Assembly: GCF_020217425.1 (NCBI RefSeq)
Contig: NZ_CP084092.1
Location: forward strand, 310,001 to 374,000
Source: Halomicrobium urmianum
Lineage (GTDB): Archaea > Halobacteriota > Halobacteria > Halobacteriales > Haloarculaceae
Direction: 5' to 3'
DNA length: 64,000 nt
The notes under the pieces are model-generated. The model had not been told where the DNA came from. It searched no databases and worked only from the letters and a program-made list of their open reading frames with translations. The position numbers were made by a program, and so were the translations under genes. Shown here in pieces: positions 50,104 to 60,245 of the stretch. Numbering within the stretch: position 1 is the stretch's first letter; each line of letters starts with the position of its first letter.

Positions 50104-51468
50104 CTACTCGAACCCGTAGAGGGACTTCGGGCGGTCGTACGCCAGGTACGTCGCGAGGTCCTCGGCGTGGGCCAGGGGCATCTGTCTCTTCTCGACCATC
50201 CGTCCGAGGACGTTCGCGAGCGAGCGGCGGAACATCTCGAAGCGAGAGCCGTAGGACATGAGCTTCCGCGAGTCGCTGACCATCCCGGCGTGGTTCACGA
50301 GGAGGTCGACGGTGCCCATGTGCTCGAGCTGCTCCTCCATCCCGTACGGGCTGTCGTTGAACCACCAGGCCGGACCGAGGCTGACGTTCGGGAAGGCGCG
50401 ACTGATCGTCGTCAGCGTCGGGTAGTGGGTCGGATCGACCGTGTAGAGGACGATCTCCATCTCGCCGTCGAACTCGTTCAGGAAGTACTCCAGGTTCTCC
50501 GCGATCTCGATCGACTGGGCCGAGACGTCGCCGCCGACGTCGTTCCCGACGGTCTCGTACAGTTCGTCCCGGTAGTCCCGGACCGCGCCGATATGGAACT
50601 GGGTCACCCAGTCCTTCTCGGCGTTGAGCCGGCCGACCTGTTCGATCAGGAAGGCCTGGAAGTCGCGGACCTCGATCTCCGAGAGGTTCCGCCCGTCGAG
50701 CGCGCGCCAATAGACGTCGCGGGCCCGCCGCTGGCTGACCGGTCGCGTGACCAGTTCGGCCAGGCTGAGGTCGCTCGCCCGACAGCCGTGCTCGGCGAAG
50801 CGGTCGTGGGTGTGCTCCAGCGCGTCCAGAAAGCCCGAGAGCGACGAGGTGTCGACGCCAGTCGCCCCCTCCAGATCCTCGACGAACTGCAGCCAGGAGT
50901 CGCGGCCCGGATGCAGCGCCCGATCGATCCGCCACGTCGGTCGTACGTCGACGTCGACCGATCCCTCGGCCGCCTCGTGATAGCCGAGATCGTCTGTCGG
51001 GTCGTCAGTCGTGCAGAGGACCTCGACGTCCATCTCCGACAGGAGCGCCTGCGGTCGCATCGACCGGGAGTCGAGTTGCGCCTTCGTCTCCTCCCAGATC
51101 TCGTCGGCCGTCTCTGCGGAGATCGGCTTTTCGATGCCGAACCGCCGCCTGAGGTCGAGGTGGATCCACTCGTAGGTCGGGTTCCCGGCGAGTTCAGGGA
51201 AGACCTCCGCGAGCGCCGTCCACTTCTCCCGGTTGTCGGCGTCGCCGGTTATCTTGCGCTCCGGGACGCCCCGCTTGCGCATCATCGACCAGACGTAGTG
51301 ATCCGTGGCTGCCTCGACCTCCCAGATGTCGTCCCAGCCGTCGTCGTCGACGATTTCGGACAGGTCCGCGTGCGTGTGCGGATCGACGATCGGCAGCGAC
51401 TCGATGCTGGCGTACAGCGTCTCGGCCGCGTCGGACTCGAGCAGGTAGTCCTCGGTGAGGAACCCCAT
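50104..51468 (-). CDS. uxaC: Uronate isomerase
   Basis: A 454-aa amidohydrolase-superfamily enzyme interconverting D-glucuronate and D-fructuronate (and galacturonate/tagaturonate). The metal motif DPHTHADLSEIV is near residues 29-40; other landmarks are EVLCTTDDPTDDLGYH, HGCRASDLSL, and NHAGMVSDSRKLMSYGSRFE near the end. Start MGFLTEDYLLESDAAETLYA at 51468 is the usual N-terminus of the family; ATG 51495 adds nine residues. It heads the minus-strand pair with the SDR. Confidence 0.93.
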   Translation of the reverse strand: MGFLTEDYLLESDAAETLYASIESLPIVDPHTHADLSEIVDDDGWDDIWEVEAATDHYVWSMMRKRGVPERKITGDADNREKWTALAEVFPELAGNPTYEWIHLDLRRRFGIEKPISAETADEIWEETKAQLDSRSMRPQALLSEMDVEVLCTTDDPTDDLGYHEAAEGSVDVDVRPTWRIDRALHPGRDSWLQFVEDLEGATGVDTSSLSGFLDALEHTHDRFAEHGCRASDLSLAELVTRPVSQRRARDVYWRALDGRNLSEIEVRDFQAFLIEQVGRLNAEKDWVTQFHIGAVRDYRDELYETVGNDVGGDVSAQSIEIAENLEYFLNEFDGEMEIVLYTVDPTHYPTLTTISRAFPNVSLGPAWWFNDSPYGMEEQLEHMGTVDLLVNHAGMVSDSRKLMSYGSRFEMFRRSLANVLGRMVEKRQMPLAHAEDLATYLAYDRPKSLYGFE

Positions 51469-51495
51469 GTCGAACCATCGACGATGGCCAGCCAA

Positions 51496-52518
51496 AAAGA
51501 TATGGACTGGACGGATCGGTCACCGCTGCGGCGACCAGCAGACGGAGCAAGGCGGGAATTCGCGCCAGGAGAAAGTCGGGAACAGCCGTCGGTAGACGGC
51601 GGTGGACACAGAATTCGTCCGTCGGGGGGACGGATCCTGCCCCGCAGAACCGGAGAATCCGCCCTGCGGATGCGTCTGAGGGGCCCCTGGCCCGTTACGG
51701 ACGACGGAATTCGCGACACGGGAACAGGACGACTATCAGCGAAGAACCAGTGAGAGCGCCGCCGCTACCACTGGCCGAAAGCGGCCCCCTGCGTACGACC
51801 CGGAGAGTGGCCACATTACGCATTGCCCCCCTGAAGAGACCGCTAGGCCCATCTTTCGAGAGACCAGAACAGACTAGTTCGCAGTCGGCTATCGGCCAGC
51901 TGAAACCCGCCAGTACGTGCAATAGTCGCGTGACAGCGGACGAGACAGACGACGTATCGAGCCCACGTAACAACCGTACCTCCGTTATCCAAACTGGAGC
52001 GAAGGCATAACGGACGTACCGTCGTTATCACCATGTCGGCCTTATATAACAAAGGTGCCTTCGTTACACTCGGGGCGGTAACCGAATCGAGTGCCAGCAA
52101 CGAGGCTCTTCTCGCACACGCGGCACCCGTCGGCCTGTAGGGATATCGGGTCGATCAGCCTCGCTCCGTGGATCCCGCGACCGCGTCGGCGTCTGCGGAT
52201 GGGTATCGATCAAGTGTGGTCGTCACACGAGAGCGGCGTCTGACGGTTCGTCACTGGCCAGGGCGGCCGATTCGAGAGAGTAGAACACTCAGGGACTGTA
52301 CGCCAGCGAGAGACAGATCAGGACTCCGGAAGGACGACCCGGAATCGACTGCTGCGATCGGAGTTACCGCTCCCAGTCGAGGAGCATTCCGGAGGGAGCG
52401 TTTCGGGTCCAGACGACGGAACCGCGACCGGCGTAGCAAACGGACGTCCATCCCACAGAGCCCCCTGTAGCGAGTCGTACATCGACGCTGACCCGCGATT
52501 CGTCAGGCCAGAACAAAC
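51496..52518. other. Intergenic region between uxaC and IclR gene
   Basis: About 1 kb without a convincing gene. It holds an imperfect palindrome ATAACGGACGTACCGTCGTT (52008-52027, continuing AT) and an AT-rich TTATATAACA near 52041. These could be promoter or operator elements for an unseen RNA, but nothing supports a gene. Confidence 0.4.
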
Positions 52519-52520
52519 GA

Positions 52521-52527
52521 TATAAGG
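52521..52527 (+). promoter_or_regulatory. TATA box for second IclR gene
   Basis: TATAAGG lies 22-28 bases before ATG 52549, consistent with a leaderless mRNA. Confidence 0.55.
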
Positions 52528-52548
52528 CTCCGGTCGGTAGGTCGTACT

Positions 52549-53313
52549 ATGGCGACGAACGCCCCTCGAACGGTCGAAGCAGTCCAGCGGGCCTGTCGGA
52601 TCATCGAGACGCTCCAGCGGCAGGGCGAGACGGGAATCACCGAACTCTCGGAGGAGGTCGAGTTCTCGAAGAGCACCGTCCACGGGCACCTCGCGACGCT
52701 CGTCGACGAGGGCTGGGTGGTCAAGGAGGATCACACCTACCGTCTCAGTCTGCGCTTTCTCGACATCGCCGAGTCCCTGAAAGACCGGATCGCCGACCAC
52801 GACATCGTCAGAGAGCAGGTCCGGGGGCTCGCCGAGGAGACCGGCGAGGTCGTCCACTTCGGTGCGGAGGAGAGCGGTCGCGTCGTCTACATGGCCAAGT
52901 CCAAGGGGAACGCCGCCGTACAGACCGAGTCGAGGATCGGCAAGCGGATGCCGATGCACTCGACCTCCCTCGGGAAGGCGATCCTCGCCGAGCTCCCGCG
53001 GGAGCGAGTCGAAGAGATCGTTGAGCAACACGGGGTGGAGGCGCGGACGGAGAACACGCTCACCGACGTCGAGGCACTGCACGAGAACCTCGCAGAGATC
53101 GAGCGCCGAGGGTACTCGATCGACGACGAGGAGAACATCCCCGGCGTCCGGTGCATCGGGATCGCCGTCACCGTCCCCGAAGCGGACGTGCTGGGCGCGC
53201 TCAGCATCTCCGGCCCGTCACAGCGGATGACGGACGACCGGATCGAGAACGAGCTCCACGAGAAGATCGCGCAGGCGGCGAACGTCGTCGAGGTCAACTC
53301 GATGTACGCCTAA
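52549..53313 (+). CDS. IclR-family transcriptional regulator
   Basis: A 254-aa regulator. Winged helix: GITELSEEVEFSKSTVHGHL, then ATLVDEGWVV. Effector domain: MHSTSLGKAILAELP, YSIDDEENIPGVRCIGIAV and a C-terminal AANVVEVNSMYA. About the same length and layout as the IclR at 5436 and probably paralogous. It stands between uxaC and the aldehyde dehydrogenase, so control of the uronate genes is likely; KDG or a related keto-acid could be the ligand, by analogy with KdgR. Confidence 0.92.
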   Translation: MATNAPRTVEAVQRACRIIETLQRQGETGITELSEEVEFSKSTVHGHLATLVDEGWVVKEDHTYRLSLRFLDIAESLKDRIADHDIVREQVRGLAEETGEVVHFGAEESGRVVYMAKSKGNAAVQTESRIGKRMPMHSTSLGKAILAELPRERVEEIVEQHGVEARTENTLTDVEALHENLAEIERRGYSIDDEENIPGVRCIGIAVTVPEADVLGALSISGPSQRMTDDRIENELHEKIAQAANVVEVNSMYA

Positions 53314-53389
53314 CCTCGATCCGCCGGGGGCGTCGTCTCGGGATCCGACCAAAACGCTTGTAAGCCGACCCCGGGACCCTAGAGACGAG

Positions 53390-54840
53390 ATGGCGACAGA
53401 CCATCGGAACTACGTGAGCGGCGAGTGGGTCGAATCCGAATCGGGCGACGTCTTCGAGGTCAGGAACCCGGCGAACGACGACGAGGTCGTCGGTCGCTTC
53501 CAGGACTCGACCCCGGCTGACGTCGAGGCCGCCGTCGACGCTGCCGTCGAGGCGCAGTCGGACTGGGCCGGGCTCCCCGGCCCGGAACGGGGATGGATCC
53601 TGCGCCAGACGAGCGCCGCGCTGGAAGAACGCAAAGAGGAGGCGACCGAGACGCTCGTCCGCGAGGAGGGCAAGACGCGGTCGGAAGCCGCGGGCGAGGT
53701 CCAGCGCGCCGTCGACATCTTCGCCTACTACGCCCAGAAGGCCCGCGACCTCGGCGGCGTCGTGAAGTCGACCAGCGGACAGAACTCCGGGCTGTCGGCC
53801 AGACAGGAACCGCTGGGGACGGTCGGTCTGATCACCCCCTGGAACTACCCCATCGCGATCCCCGCCTGGAAGCTCGCACCGGCGCTGGCGACCGGCAACA
53901 CGGCCGTCCTCAAGCCGGCGTCGGCGGCACCCACCGTGGCCAAGATCGTCTTCGAGTGCCTCGACGAGGCCGGCCTGCCCGACGGCGCGGCCAACATGGT
54001 GACGGGCTCGGGCAGCCGGTCGGGACGCCGCTGATCGAACACGACGCGATCGACGGCGTCTCCTTCACCGGCAGCACCGCCGTCGGGACGCAGGTGGCCG
54101 AGACCGCCGCGACCGACCTCAAGCGCGTCCAGTGCGAGATGGGCGGCAAGAACCCCACGGTCGTGATGCCTAGCGCCGACGTCGACGAGGCGGTCGACGT
54201 CGTCGGTACCGGGGCCTTCGGGACGACGGGCCAGTCGTGTACGGCCGCCTCCCGCGCGATCGTCCACGAGGACGTCTACGACGAGTTCGTCGACGCGATG
54301 GTCGAGTACGCCGAGTCCATCGAGGTCGGACCGGGCCTCGAGGAACCGGACGTGGGCCCGCACGTCTCCGAGAGCGAACTCGAGTCGACCCTCGAGTACG
54401 TCGACGTCGGCCAGAGCGAGGGCGCGACGCTGGAGACCGGCGGCGCGGAACTCACCGACGGCGTCTACGCCGACGGCCACTACGTCGAACCGGCCGTCTT
54501 CGCCGACGTCGACGCCGACATGCGCATCGCACAGGAGGAGATCTTCGGGCCGGTGCTGTCCGTCATCCCGGCGAGCGACTTCGAGGACGCGCTCCGGACC
54601 GCCAACGACGTCGACTACGGCCTCTCGGCCAGCATCGTGACTCAGGACGTGACCGAGGCCGAACGGTTCCTCGACCGCATCGAGGCGGGCGTCGCCAAGG
54701 TCAACGAGAAGACGACCGGCCTGGAACTGCACGTCCCCTTCGGCGGCTACAAGGACTCGTCGACCAACACCTACCGCGAGCAGGGCGACGCCGGCATCGA
54801 CTTCTTCACCACCACCAAGACGGTCTACCGCAACTACTAG
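53390..54840 (+). pseudogene. Aldehyde dehydrogenase (2-oxoglutarate-semialdehyde type) with one-base frameshift
   Basis: ATG 53390 begins MATDHRNYVSGEWVESESGD and runs through LGTVGLITPWNYPIAIPAWK and AANMVTGSG, then ends early at 54034. The other frame continues QPVGTPLIEHDAIDGVSFTG, with CEMGGKNPTVV (catalytic Glu), FGTTGQSCTAASR (catalytic Cys) and EEIFGPVLSVI to the stop at 54840. Adding one G in the GGG run at 54010-54012 gives a complete 483-aa enzyme. It fits the family oxidising 2-oxoglutarate semialdehyde, next to the KdgD-like gene. A true null or a sequence error. Confidence 0.85.
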
Positions 54841-54938
54841 TCGCCTCACTGCGCCGTAACTGGACGCAACTGTGCGACCGACCGGCCGGTCGCGGCCGCT
54901 CCGGCTGAGGGTCCCGGCCGATCGGCCGGTCCAGTACT

Positions 54939-54947
54939 ATTATATAT
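54939..54947 (+). promoter_or_regulatory. TATA box for DHDPS-family gene
   Basis: ATTATATAT lies 23-31 bases before ATG 54970, favouring this start over GTG/ATG codons at 54949. Confidence 0.55.
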
Positions 54948-54969
54948 CGTGCAGGTCATTCTTCTCGCA

Positions 54970-55908
54970 ATGTCGTCATCAGCCGAACGGGTACGGGAGC
55001 GTCTCCGCGGCGTCGCGGTCGGACTCCTCACGCCCTTCGATCAGCACCTCGACGTCGAGTACGAGAAGATCGGGGACAACGCGGAATCCCTCTACGACTC
55101 CGGCATTCGGATGTTCCTGGCCGCAGCGAACATCAGCGAGTACCACTCGCTGTCCCACGAGGAACGGGTCGACGTGACCGAGGCCAGCGTCGACGCGCTG
55201 CCGTCGGACGCCTGCGTCCTCGCGGGCGTCGGCGGTAGCACGGCCAACGCGAAGGAGCTGATCCGCGCGTACGACCGGGTCGGCGCCGACGCGATGATGA
55301 TCATGCCCCCGGACCACACGTACCTCCACGAGCAGGGGCTGTTGCAGTACTACCGCGAGCTCGCCTCGGTGACCGAGACGCCGCTGGTTCCCTACGTTCG
55401 CGGGTTCGACCCGTCGGTGAGCTACATGGCCGACCTGACCCGCCTCGACGGCGTCGTCGGCATCAAGTACGCGCTCCCGGACCCAGTGAAGCTCGGCGCG
55501 GCGGTCGAAGCGGGCGCCGACGACGTCGTCTGGGTCGACGGACTGGCCGAACCGTACGCCGTCTCCTTCTGGGCCGAGGGGATCGAGGGCTTCTCGGCCG
55601 GCGTGAGCAACTTCCGGCCGGAGGTCGGCCTCGAACTGTTCGACGCCCTCTCCGACGGCGACTGGGGGCGCGCCCGGAAGCTCCGCGACGCCTGTCTCCC
55701 CTTCCAGAACTTCAGGGATCGATCCGGACACGACAACGACATCCCCGGCGCCGTCAGCGTGCCGACCGTCAAGAAGGGGCTGGAACTCGCTGGTCTGCAC
55801 GGCGGCGCCGTCCGTGAACCGCTTCGCCCGCTGACCGACGAGGAGGTACGGCGCGTCGAGACAATCTACGATCAACTGCTCGACGACGTCGACCAGCTCG
55901 TCGACTGA
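54970..55908 (+). CDS. DHDPS/NAL-family enzyme, KdgD- or KDG-aldolase-like
   Basis: A 312-aa class I aldolase-fold protein starting MSSSAERVRERLRGVAVGLL. Schiff-base Lys is in VVGIKYALPD and the partner Tyr in LVPYVRGFD; TPFDQHLDVEYEKIG and FSAGVSNFRPEVGLELFDAL are further landmarks. The pattern near the end (VSVPTVKKGLELAGL, then GGAVREPLRPL) resembles 5-dehydro-4-deoxyglucarate dehydratases, which yield 2-oxoglutarate semialdehyde, the substrate expected for the neighbouring dehydrogenase. An aldolase for KDG is the alternative and would suit the uronate genes. Confidence 0.8.
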   Translation: MSSSAERVRERLRGVAVGLLTPFDQHLDVEYEKIGDNAESLYDSGIRMFLAAANISEYHSLSHEERVDVTEASVDALPSDACVLAGVGGSTANAKELIRAYDRVGADAMMIMPPDHTYLHEQGLLQYYRELASVTETPLVPYVRGFDPSVSYMADLTRLDGVVGIKYALPDPVKLGAAVEAGADDVVWVDGLAEPYAVSFWAEGIEGFSAGVSNFRPEVGLELFDALSDGDWGRARKLRDACLPFQNFRDRSGHDNDIPGAVSVPTVKKGLELAGLHGGAVREPLRPLTDEEVRRVETIYDQLLDDVDQLVD

Positions 55909-55979
55909 CGCTGTCGACTACAACCATCCAAGCGGCTTGCCGCTGGAAGATTACGTGACGCATCGTGGTGAGACAGTCG

Positions 55980-56150
55980 CTACCGGGACCAGTTGTAGTG
56001 CGAAGTTTAGAGCATTGTGCCAGCGCCGAAACCTTGTGAGCGATCTTCGGCCGTTTCGGGATCGACGTGGCTGAAGCAGTTCGAGAATGACGCCGTTCAT
56101 CGCTTGGGTTCTCGAAATATTCGTTCGATAGCGTTCCGATTTCCATGGCA
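55980..56150 (-). pseudogene. IS6-family transposase C-terminal remnant
   Basis: The minus strand reads HGNRNAIERIFREPKR, a stop, then FSNCFSHVDPETAEDRS, followed in another frame by WHNALNF. This is the DDE Glu region and C-terminus of haloarchaeal IS6 transposases. An in-frame stop and a frameshift show it is dead. No N-terminal half or terminal repeats were found. Confidence 0.65.
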
Positions 56151-57800
56151 GGACATCTGAAATCGGAGGCCTGCTCGTTGCAGTGCGGTTTAGGTGTCTA
56201 TCAATGGGCGCAAATTTCGATTTTACTGTACCCGCAAAACCGGATTTCGGGTGTCTATGGATCGACAGCGACGTGCCGCTAAGCTGCGGGTCGGTTCGAA
56301 TTGCTGTGCCAGTGACGGCGACGTACTCCGAATATCCAGTATCGACTAGTCATTAGACGGCTATCTGGACCAGAACGTGGGCTATTTTTGGTTAAGTTAT
56401 TCACCAAACTGTCGATTGTCGATGTCATATAGATTAATTATATATAAGAATATCTGACAATTTTCCCACTGCTTTGAACAATCCTTCCGGTTGAATACGC
56501 CGTCTTCGACGCGAACCCGTAGCGAGATACGGTATTGAGGCGGTGAATGACGTCTCAGAAACTTCGGCACCCCTGTACAAGGAGACACCTTCACCTCCTG
56601 AAGAGGGTAATTCCTGCCACGTAACCATCTGATTTCACAGTATAACGGCCGACCGGCCGGGTCAAGTCAGTGGTCTCACAATCTTCTTTAAGAGTATTTC
56701 GATATTGTCTAGTTCCTCCCACATATTTACAACTATATTAGTCAATAGTGTGCAGAATACAGTCTCGTAATATGAGGCGAGGGTACCTGTATACGGGAGG
56801 CAATCGCTCGCAATCACCGCAACAACGTAACGGGAGCCGCTCCGGAAATACACTCATCGTTCTTCGCGTGCCGATTAAATATTGCTGGTTCACGACGTGA
56901 CGTTTACTCACCTACACACGACCTAGTTGTCGGGCAGGTCATCAATTATAAAATATGTCTTATACTACCAACCATATGAGATATGCCTCATATAAGTAGA
57001 AGCGTAAATAGTCGTCTTCGATGGCCAGTTCCAGTTCGGAGACGAGAGCACAGTCGAGAGAATCTCTTCAAGGGATCTGTCCCCGATCCCGAACAAAGGC
57101 CGGCCATAGTTTTGCCTCGACGAGTCGTGGCGGCTGGGCGGAACGACACTATTCGGTACTATATTCAAGGGATCTGCTGTGTTGCTACAGGCGATCATAA
57201 GGTTGTAGATTGGAATACGATACATTTCAGTGGAAAACAGTCAGTATATCCATATGCGGACGTGGAATCGGGGACAATCGCCGAACGCCTTCCGTTCAGC
57301 AGAATACTCGGACACGATATCAACATATGTTCTCATATTGATCCGATTGGTTTTTCATCCAGAACCGAATTCGACAGCAGTTATCGAACGTCTGAGAGGA
57401 CGCGACTTGTTCTGGAAGGACTCCAAAATTCGAGGGATCAGAAACCGTCAAGTACATCTGCATGACGACTGATGTCGCGGTTATTGCGGTAATGCTCGTG
57501 AGTGAGCCAGAATTGGGATCGGGCCGGCGATCACGGCTGGCACGGTCGTCTGGTTCTCGTGGTCGTGAGCACAGTCACCGTCAGCTGTGTCGTCGAATAC
57601 GCGCCTCTCGATGTCCTTCCCAACAGTGCTGATAATTGCACTACCGCCAGCGTGGCTCCGATGACGGCGTTTTGTACGACGTGCGGTATGGGAGGCGCGA
57701 AAAGAAGGGACCGACCATCGAGGTCAGCCGCGAAGTGACGAGGCCGCCCCACCGGTCGAGGTAGGATCAATCAGCGATATCCGACCACTCCGAAGCGTCA
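56151..57800. other. AT-rich gene-poor region
   Basis: About 1.65 kb with clearly lower GC than the rest, especially 56390-57000. A 160-codon open frame at 56983-57465 lacks haloarchaeal codon bias and any recognised motif, so it was not called. Short direct repeat GGTGTCTAT occurs near 56190 and 56249. Likely remnants of transferred DNA. Confidence 0.5.
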
Positions 57801-57855
57801 GTCGGTCCGCCGATACGTTTTTGATGATGAGGCGAAACGTATTGGCACGAGCGCC

Positions 57856-58947
57856 ATGGTCACATCAACTCGTTTCGCTGTCGCTGGTATCGGTGCCGTA
57901 GCAGAGTTGCACGCGGAGTCTATCGGCGATCTGGAGAACGCGACACTTGTCGCCGGCTCCTGTCGGACGACAGAGAAGGGCCGTGCCTTTGCAGACGAAT
58001 ATGACTGTGAGTGGTACGAGGAGACCGAGTCGATGCTCGACGAGACCGAACCCGACGTCCTCGCTGTCTGCACACCCAGTGGGAGCCACCTCGAACCGAC
58101 GAAAGCTGCAGCAGAACGCGGGATAGATATCCTCTGTGAGAAACCACTCGAAATATCGACCAAACGCATCGACGAGATGCTCGAAGCGGTTGACGAGGCT
58201 GGCGTCCGTCTCGGCGGAGTTTTCCCCCAGCGGTACAATCCCGTTGTCCAGCAGCTTCGCGACGCGGCAGCCGACGACCGCTTCGGTGACCTATCGGTGG
58301 TCAACACGTACGTGCCGTGGTGGCGTGACGACGAGTACTACGGACCGGATCGCTGGCAGGGGACCGAAGCTCTCGATGGGGGAGGCGCACTCATGAACCA
58401 GTCTATCCACGGCATCGACGCGATCCAGTGGCTCGCGGGCACTGCGATGTCCGACCTCGACGGTGACGTCAATCCCGTCGAGGAAGTATTCGCGTACACG
58501 GCAACACGCGCCCACGACTCGGATCTCATCGAAGTCGAGGACACCGCTGTCGCCGTACTGAAGTACCGCAACGGCGCAGTCGGTCAGATTCTCGGAGCCA
58601 CCTCAATGTATCCCGGCTCGCTCAAGCGGATCCAGATCGCCGGCCGCGACGGCACGGCTGAACTGCTCGAAGACGAACTCGTCACGTGGCAGTTCCGCGA
58701 GGAGTCCGGAGACGACGAGGAGATCCGTGGGGAGTTCGGCGAAGAGACCGACTCCGGTGGCGGTGCGGCCGACCCGATGTCCATCGACTACAGCAACCAC
58801 CGCCGGAACATCGGTGACTTCCTCGACGCAATCTCCACGGATGATCCATACATGCTCGACGGGACCGAGGCCCGCAAGGCGGTCGAGATCATCGAGTCGA
58901 TCTACGAGTCGGCCGAGACCGGTCAGCCGGTCGAGATACCGCGATAG
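57856..58947 (+). CDS. Gfo/Idh/MocA-family sugar oxidoreductase
   Basis: A 363-aa cytoplasmic oxidoreductase. Rossmann motif FAVAGIGAVAELHA (residues 7-20), catalytic ILCEKPLEIS, and LDGGGALMNQSIHGIDAIQW in the C-terminal domain with the conserved His/Asp. Similar to inositol or glucoside dehydrogenases of this superfamily; the substrate is not determined. It has no Tat leader, unlike the GH109-like member at 6540, and keeps the EKP motif. It stands alone before the peptide-type ABC operon. Confidence 0.88.
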   Translation: MVTSTRFAVAGIGAVAELHAESIGDLENATLVAGSCRTTEKGRAFADEYDCEWYEETESMLDETEPDVLAVCTPSGSHLEPTKAAAERGIDILCEKPLEISTKRIDEMLEAVDEAGVRLGGVFPQRYNPVVQQLRDAAADDRFGDLSVVNTYVPWWRDDEYYGPDRWQGTEALDGGGALMNQSIHGIDAIQWLAGTAMSDLDGDVNPVEEVFAYTATRAHDSDLIEVEDTAVAVLKYRNGAVGQILGATSMYPGSLKRIQIAGRDGTAELLEDELVTWQFREESGDDEEIRGEFGEETDSGGGAADPMSIDYSNHRRNIGDFLDAISTDDPYMLDGTEARKAVEIIESIYESAETGQPVEIPR

Positions 58948-59141
58948 TTCCTGCGGTTTCCTCAGTCGAGCCGCGATTTCTCGACGCCGTCTCGTGTATG
59001 TCGGGCCTTATTCCCAGCATATGTAAGATAGAGGAACATACGCCGAACTCCGGGAGCGGTCGGTCAAGTTCTATACGCGACTGGTGGTCTATTTCAGCGA
59101 CGATCCAGAGGGAGAGAAAGACTACTGTGGCGTTGTGTCGG

Positions 59142-60245
59142 TCACTCTGCGTCCGCTAGCGGTTCGGAGTGCCAGTAGTCATGGTCGGGATCAGCCCGAA
59201 AACACGACACTTCGTGTTGTTCCTCGACTTCCATCGTCCCCGGTTGGGTCTTGCACTCCTCTCGTGCGAAGGGACACCGCGTGTGGAACCGACATCCCTC
59301 CGGTGGATTCGCCGGATCAGGGACGTCGACTGTCCGGAGCGGTGGCTCCGCTATGTCTTCCTCCCAAGGGTTCAGGTCGGGTGTCGCCCAGAGGAGGATC
59401 TTTGTGTATGGATGCTGGGGGTTCTTCATTATCTGGTCAACGGTGCCGACCTCAACGATCTGACCCATGTACATGACGCCGATCTTTCCGCCGCTCTGTT
59501 CGGCTAGGTACCTGGCGTTCGAGAGGTCGTGAGAGATGAAGAGGTAGGAGGTATTGAAGATTTCCTGAAGTTCCAGCATCAGGTCCATCATCTCCACGCG
59601 AAGCGATACGTCGAGGGCGCTTATCGCTTCGTCCGCCAGTATGAGGTCCGGATTCATCATCAGTGCCCGGATTAGTGCGACGCGTTGTTTCTCTCCCCCA
59701 CTCAATTGATGGGGATATCTATGGGCGAAGTCCTCCGGCGGCGTCATGCCGACGCGTTCCAGTAGCGAGTAGATCCGGGCCTGTCTGTCCTCGTGGGATA
59801 GTTCAGGAGACCACTTCTTGAGCGGTAGCGCCAGTGTTGAAATCACCTTCTGATTCGGATTGAGCGAACTCCCTGGGTCCTGGTGTATAATCTGCAACGA
59901 ACGGCGGATTTCCTCGTAGGGGACCGATCCGTCTCCTCGCTTCGCTTCCCAGATGTCCTGACCGCGATACCGGATACTCCCGCTCGATGGCTCAATGAGA
60001 CCGATCGCTGCCTTGCCGAGCGTCGTCTTTCCGCAACCGGATTCACCGACGAGCGCGAGTACGTCTTCCTCGAAGATATCGACCGAGACGTCTGTGACCG
60101 CCTGGACGACGTCGGGATCTCCAAAGTATCGCTCGACGATTCCCGAGTCGTTCTCGAACTCGACCGTCAGTCCGTCGATCGATATCAGCGGCTGATCGTC
60201 AGCCTGTACCTCGCTACGCTCGTCGACCTGGTGACGTCGGCTCAT
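59142..60245 (-). CDS. Oligopeptide/dipeptide-type ABC transporter ATPase (DppF/OppF)
   Basis: A 367-aa ATPase. Walker A GESGCGKTTLG near residues 68-78, Q-loop in IIHQDPGSSLNPN, signature LSGGEKQRVALIRAL, Walker B LILADEAISALDVS, and a C-terminal oligopeptide-type extension with PEGCRFHTRCPFAREECKTQ, the four-cysteine pattern seen in Opp/Dpp ATPases. Overlaps the DppD-like gene by 4 bases. In haloarchaea such systems also import oligosaccharides, so the cargo is open. Confidence 0.93.
   Translation of the reverse strand: MSRRHQVDERSEVQADDQPLISIDGLTVEFENDSGIVERYFGDPDVVQAVTDVSVDIFEEDVLALVGESGCGKTTLGKAAIGLIEPSSGSIRYRGQDIWEAKRGDGSVPYEEIRRSLQIIHQDPGSSLNPNQKVISTLALPLKKWSPELSHEDRQARIYSLLERVGMTPPEDFAHRYPHQLSGGEKQRVALIRALMMNPDLILADEAISALDVSLRVEMMDLMLELQEIFNTSYLFISHDLSNARYLAEQSGGKIGVMYMGQIVEVGTVDQIMKNPQHPYTKILLWATPDLNPWEEDIAEPPLRTVDVPDPANPPEGCRFHTRCPFAREECKTQPGTMEVEEQHEVSCFRADPDHDYWHSEPLADAE

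Noticed and set aside
56983-57465. 160-codon plus-strand frame
   Set aside because: Lies in AT-rich DNA, lacks acidic haloarchaeal composition, no motif, no promoter or ribosome-binding site noticed.
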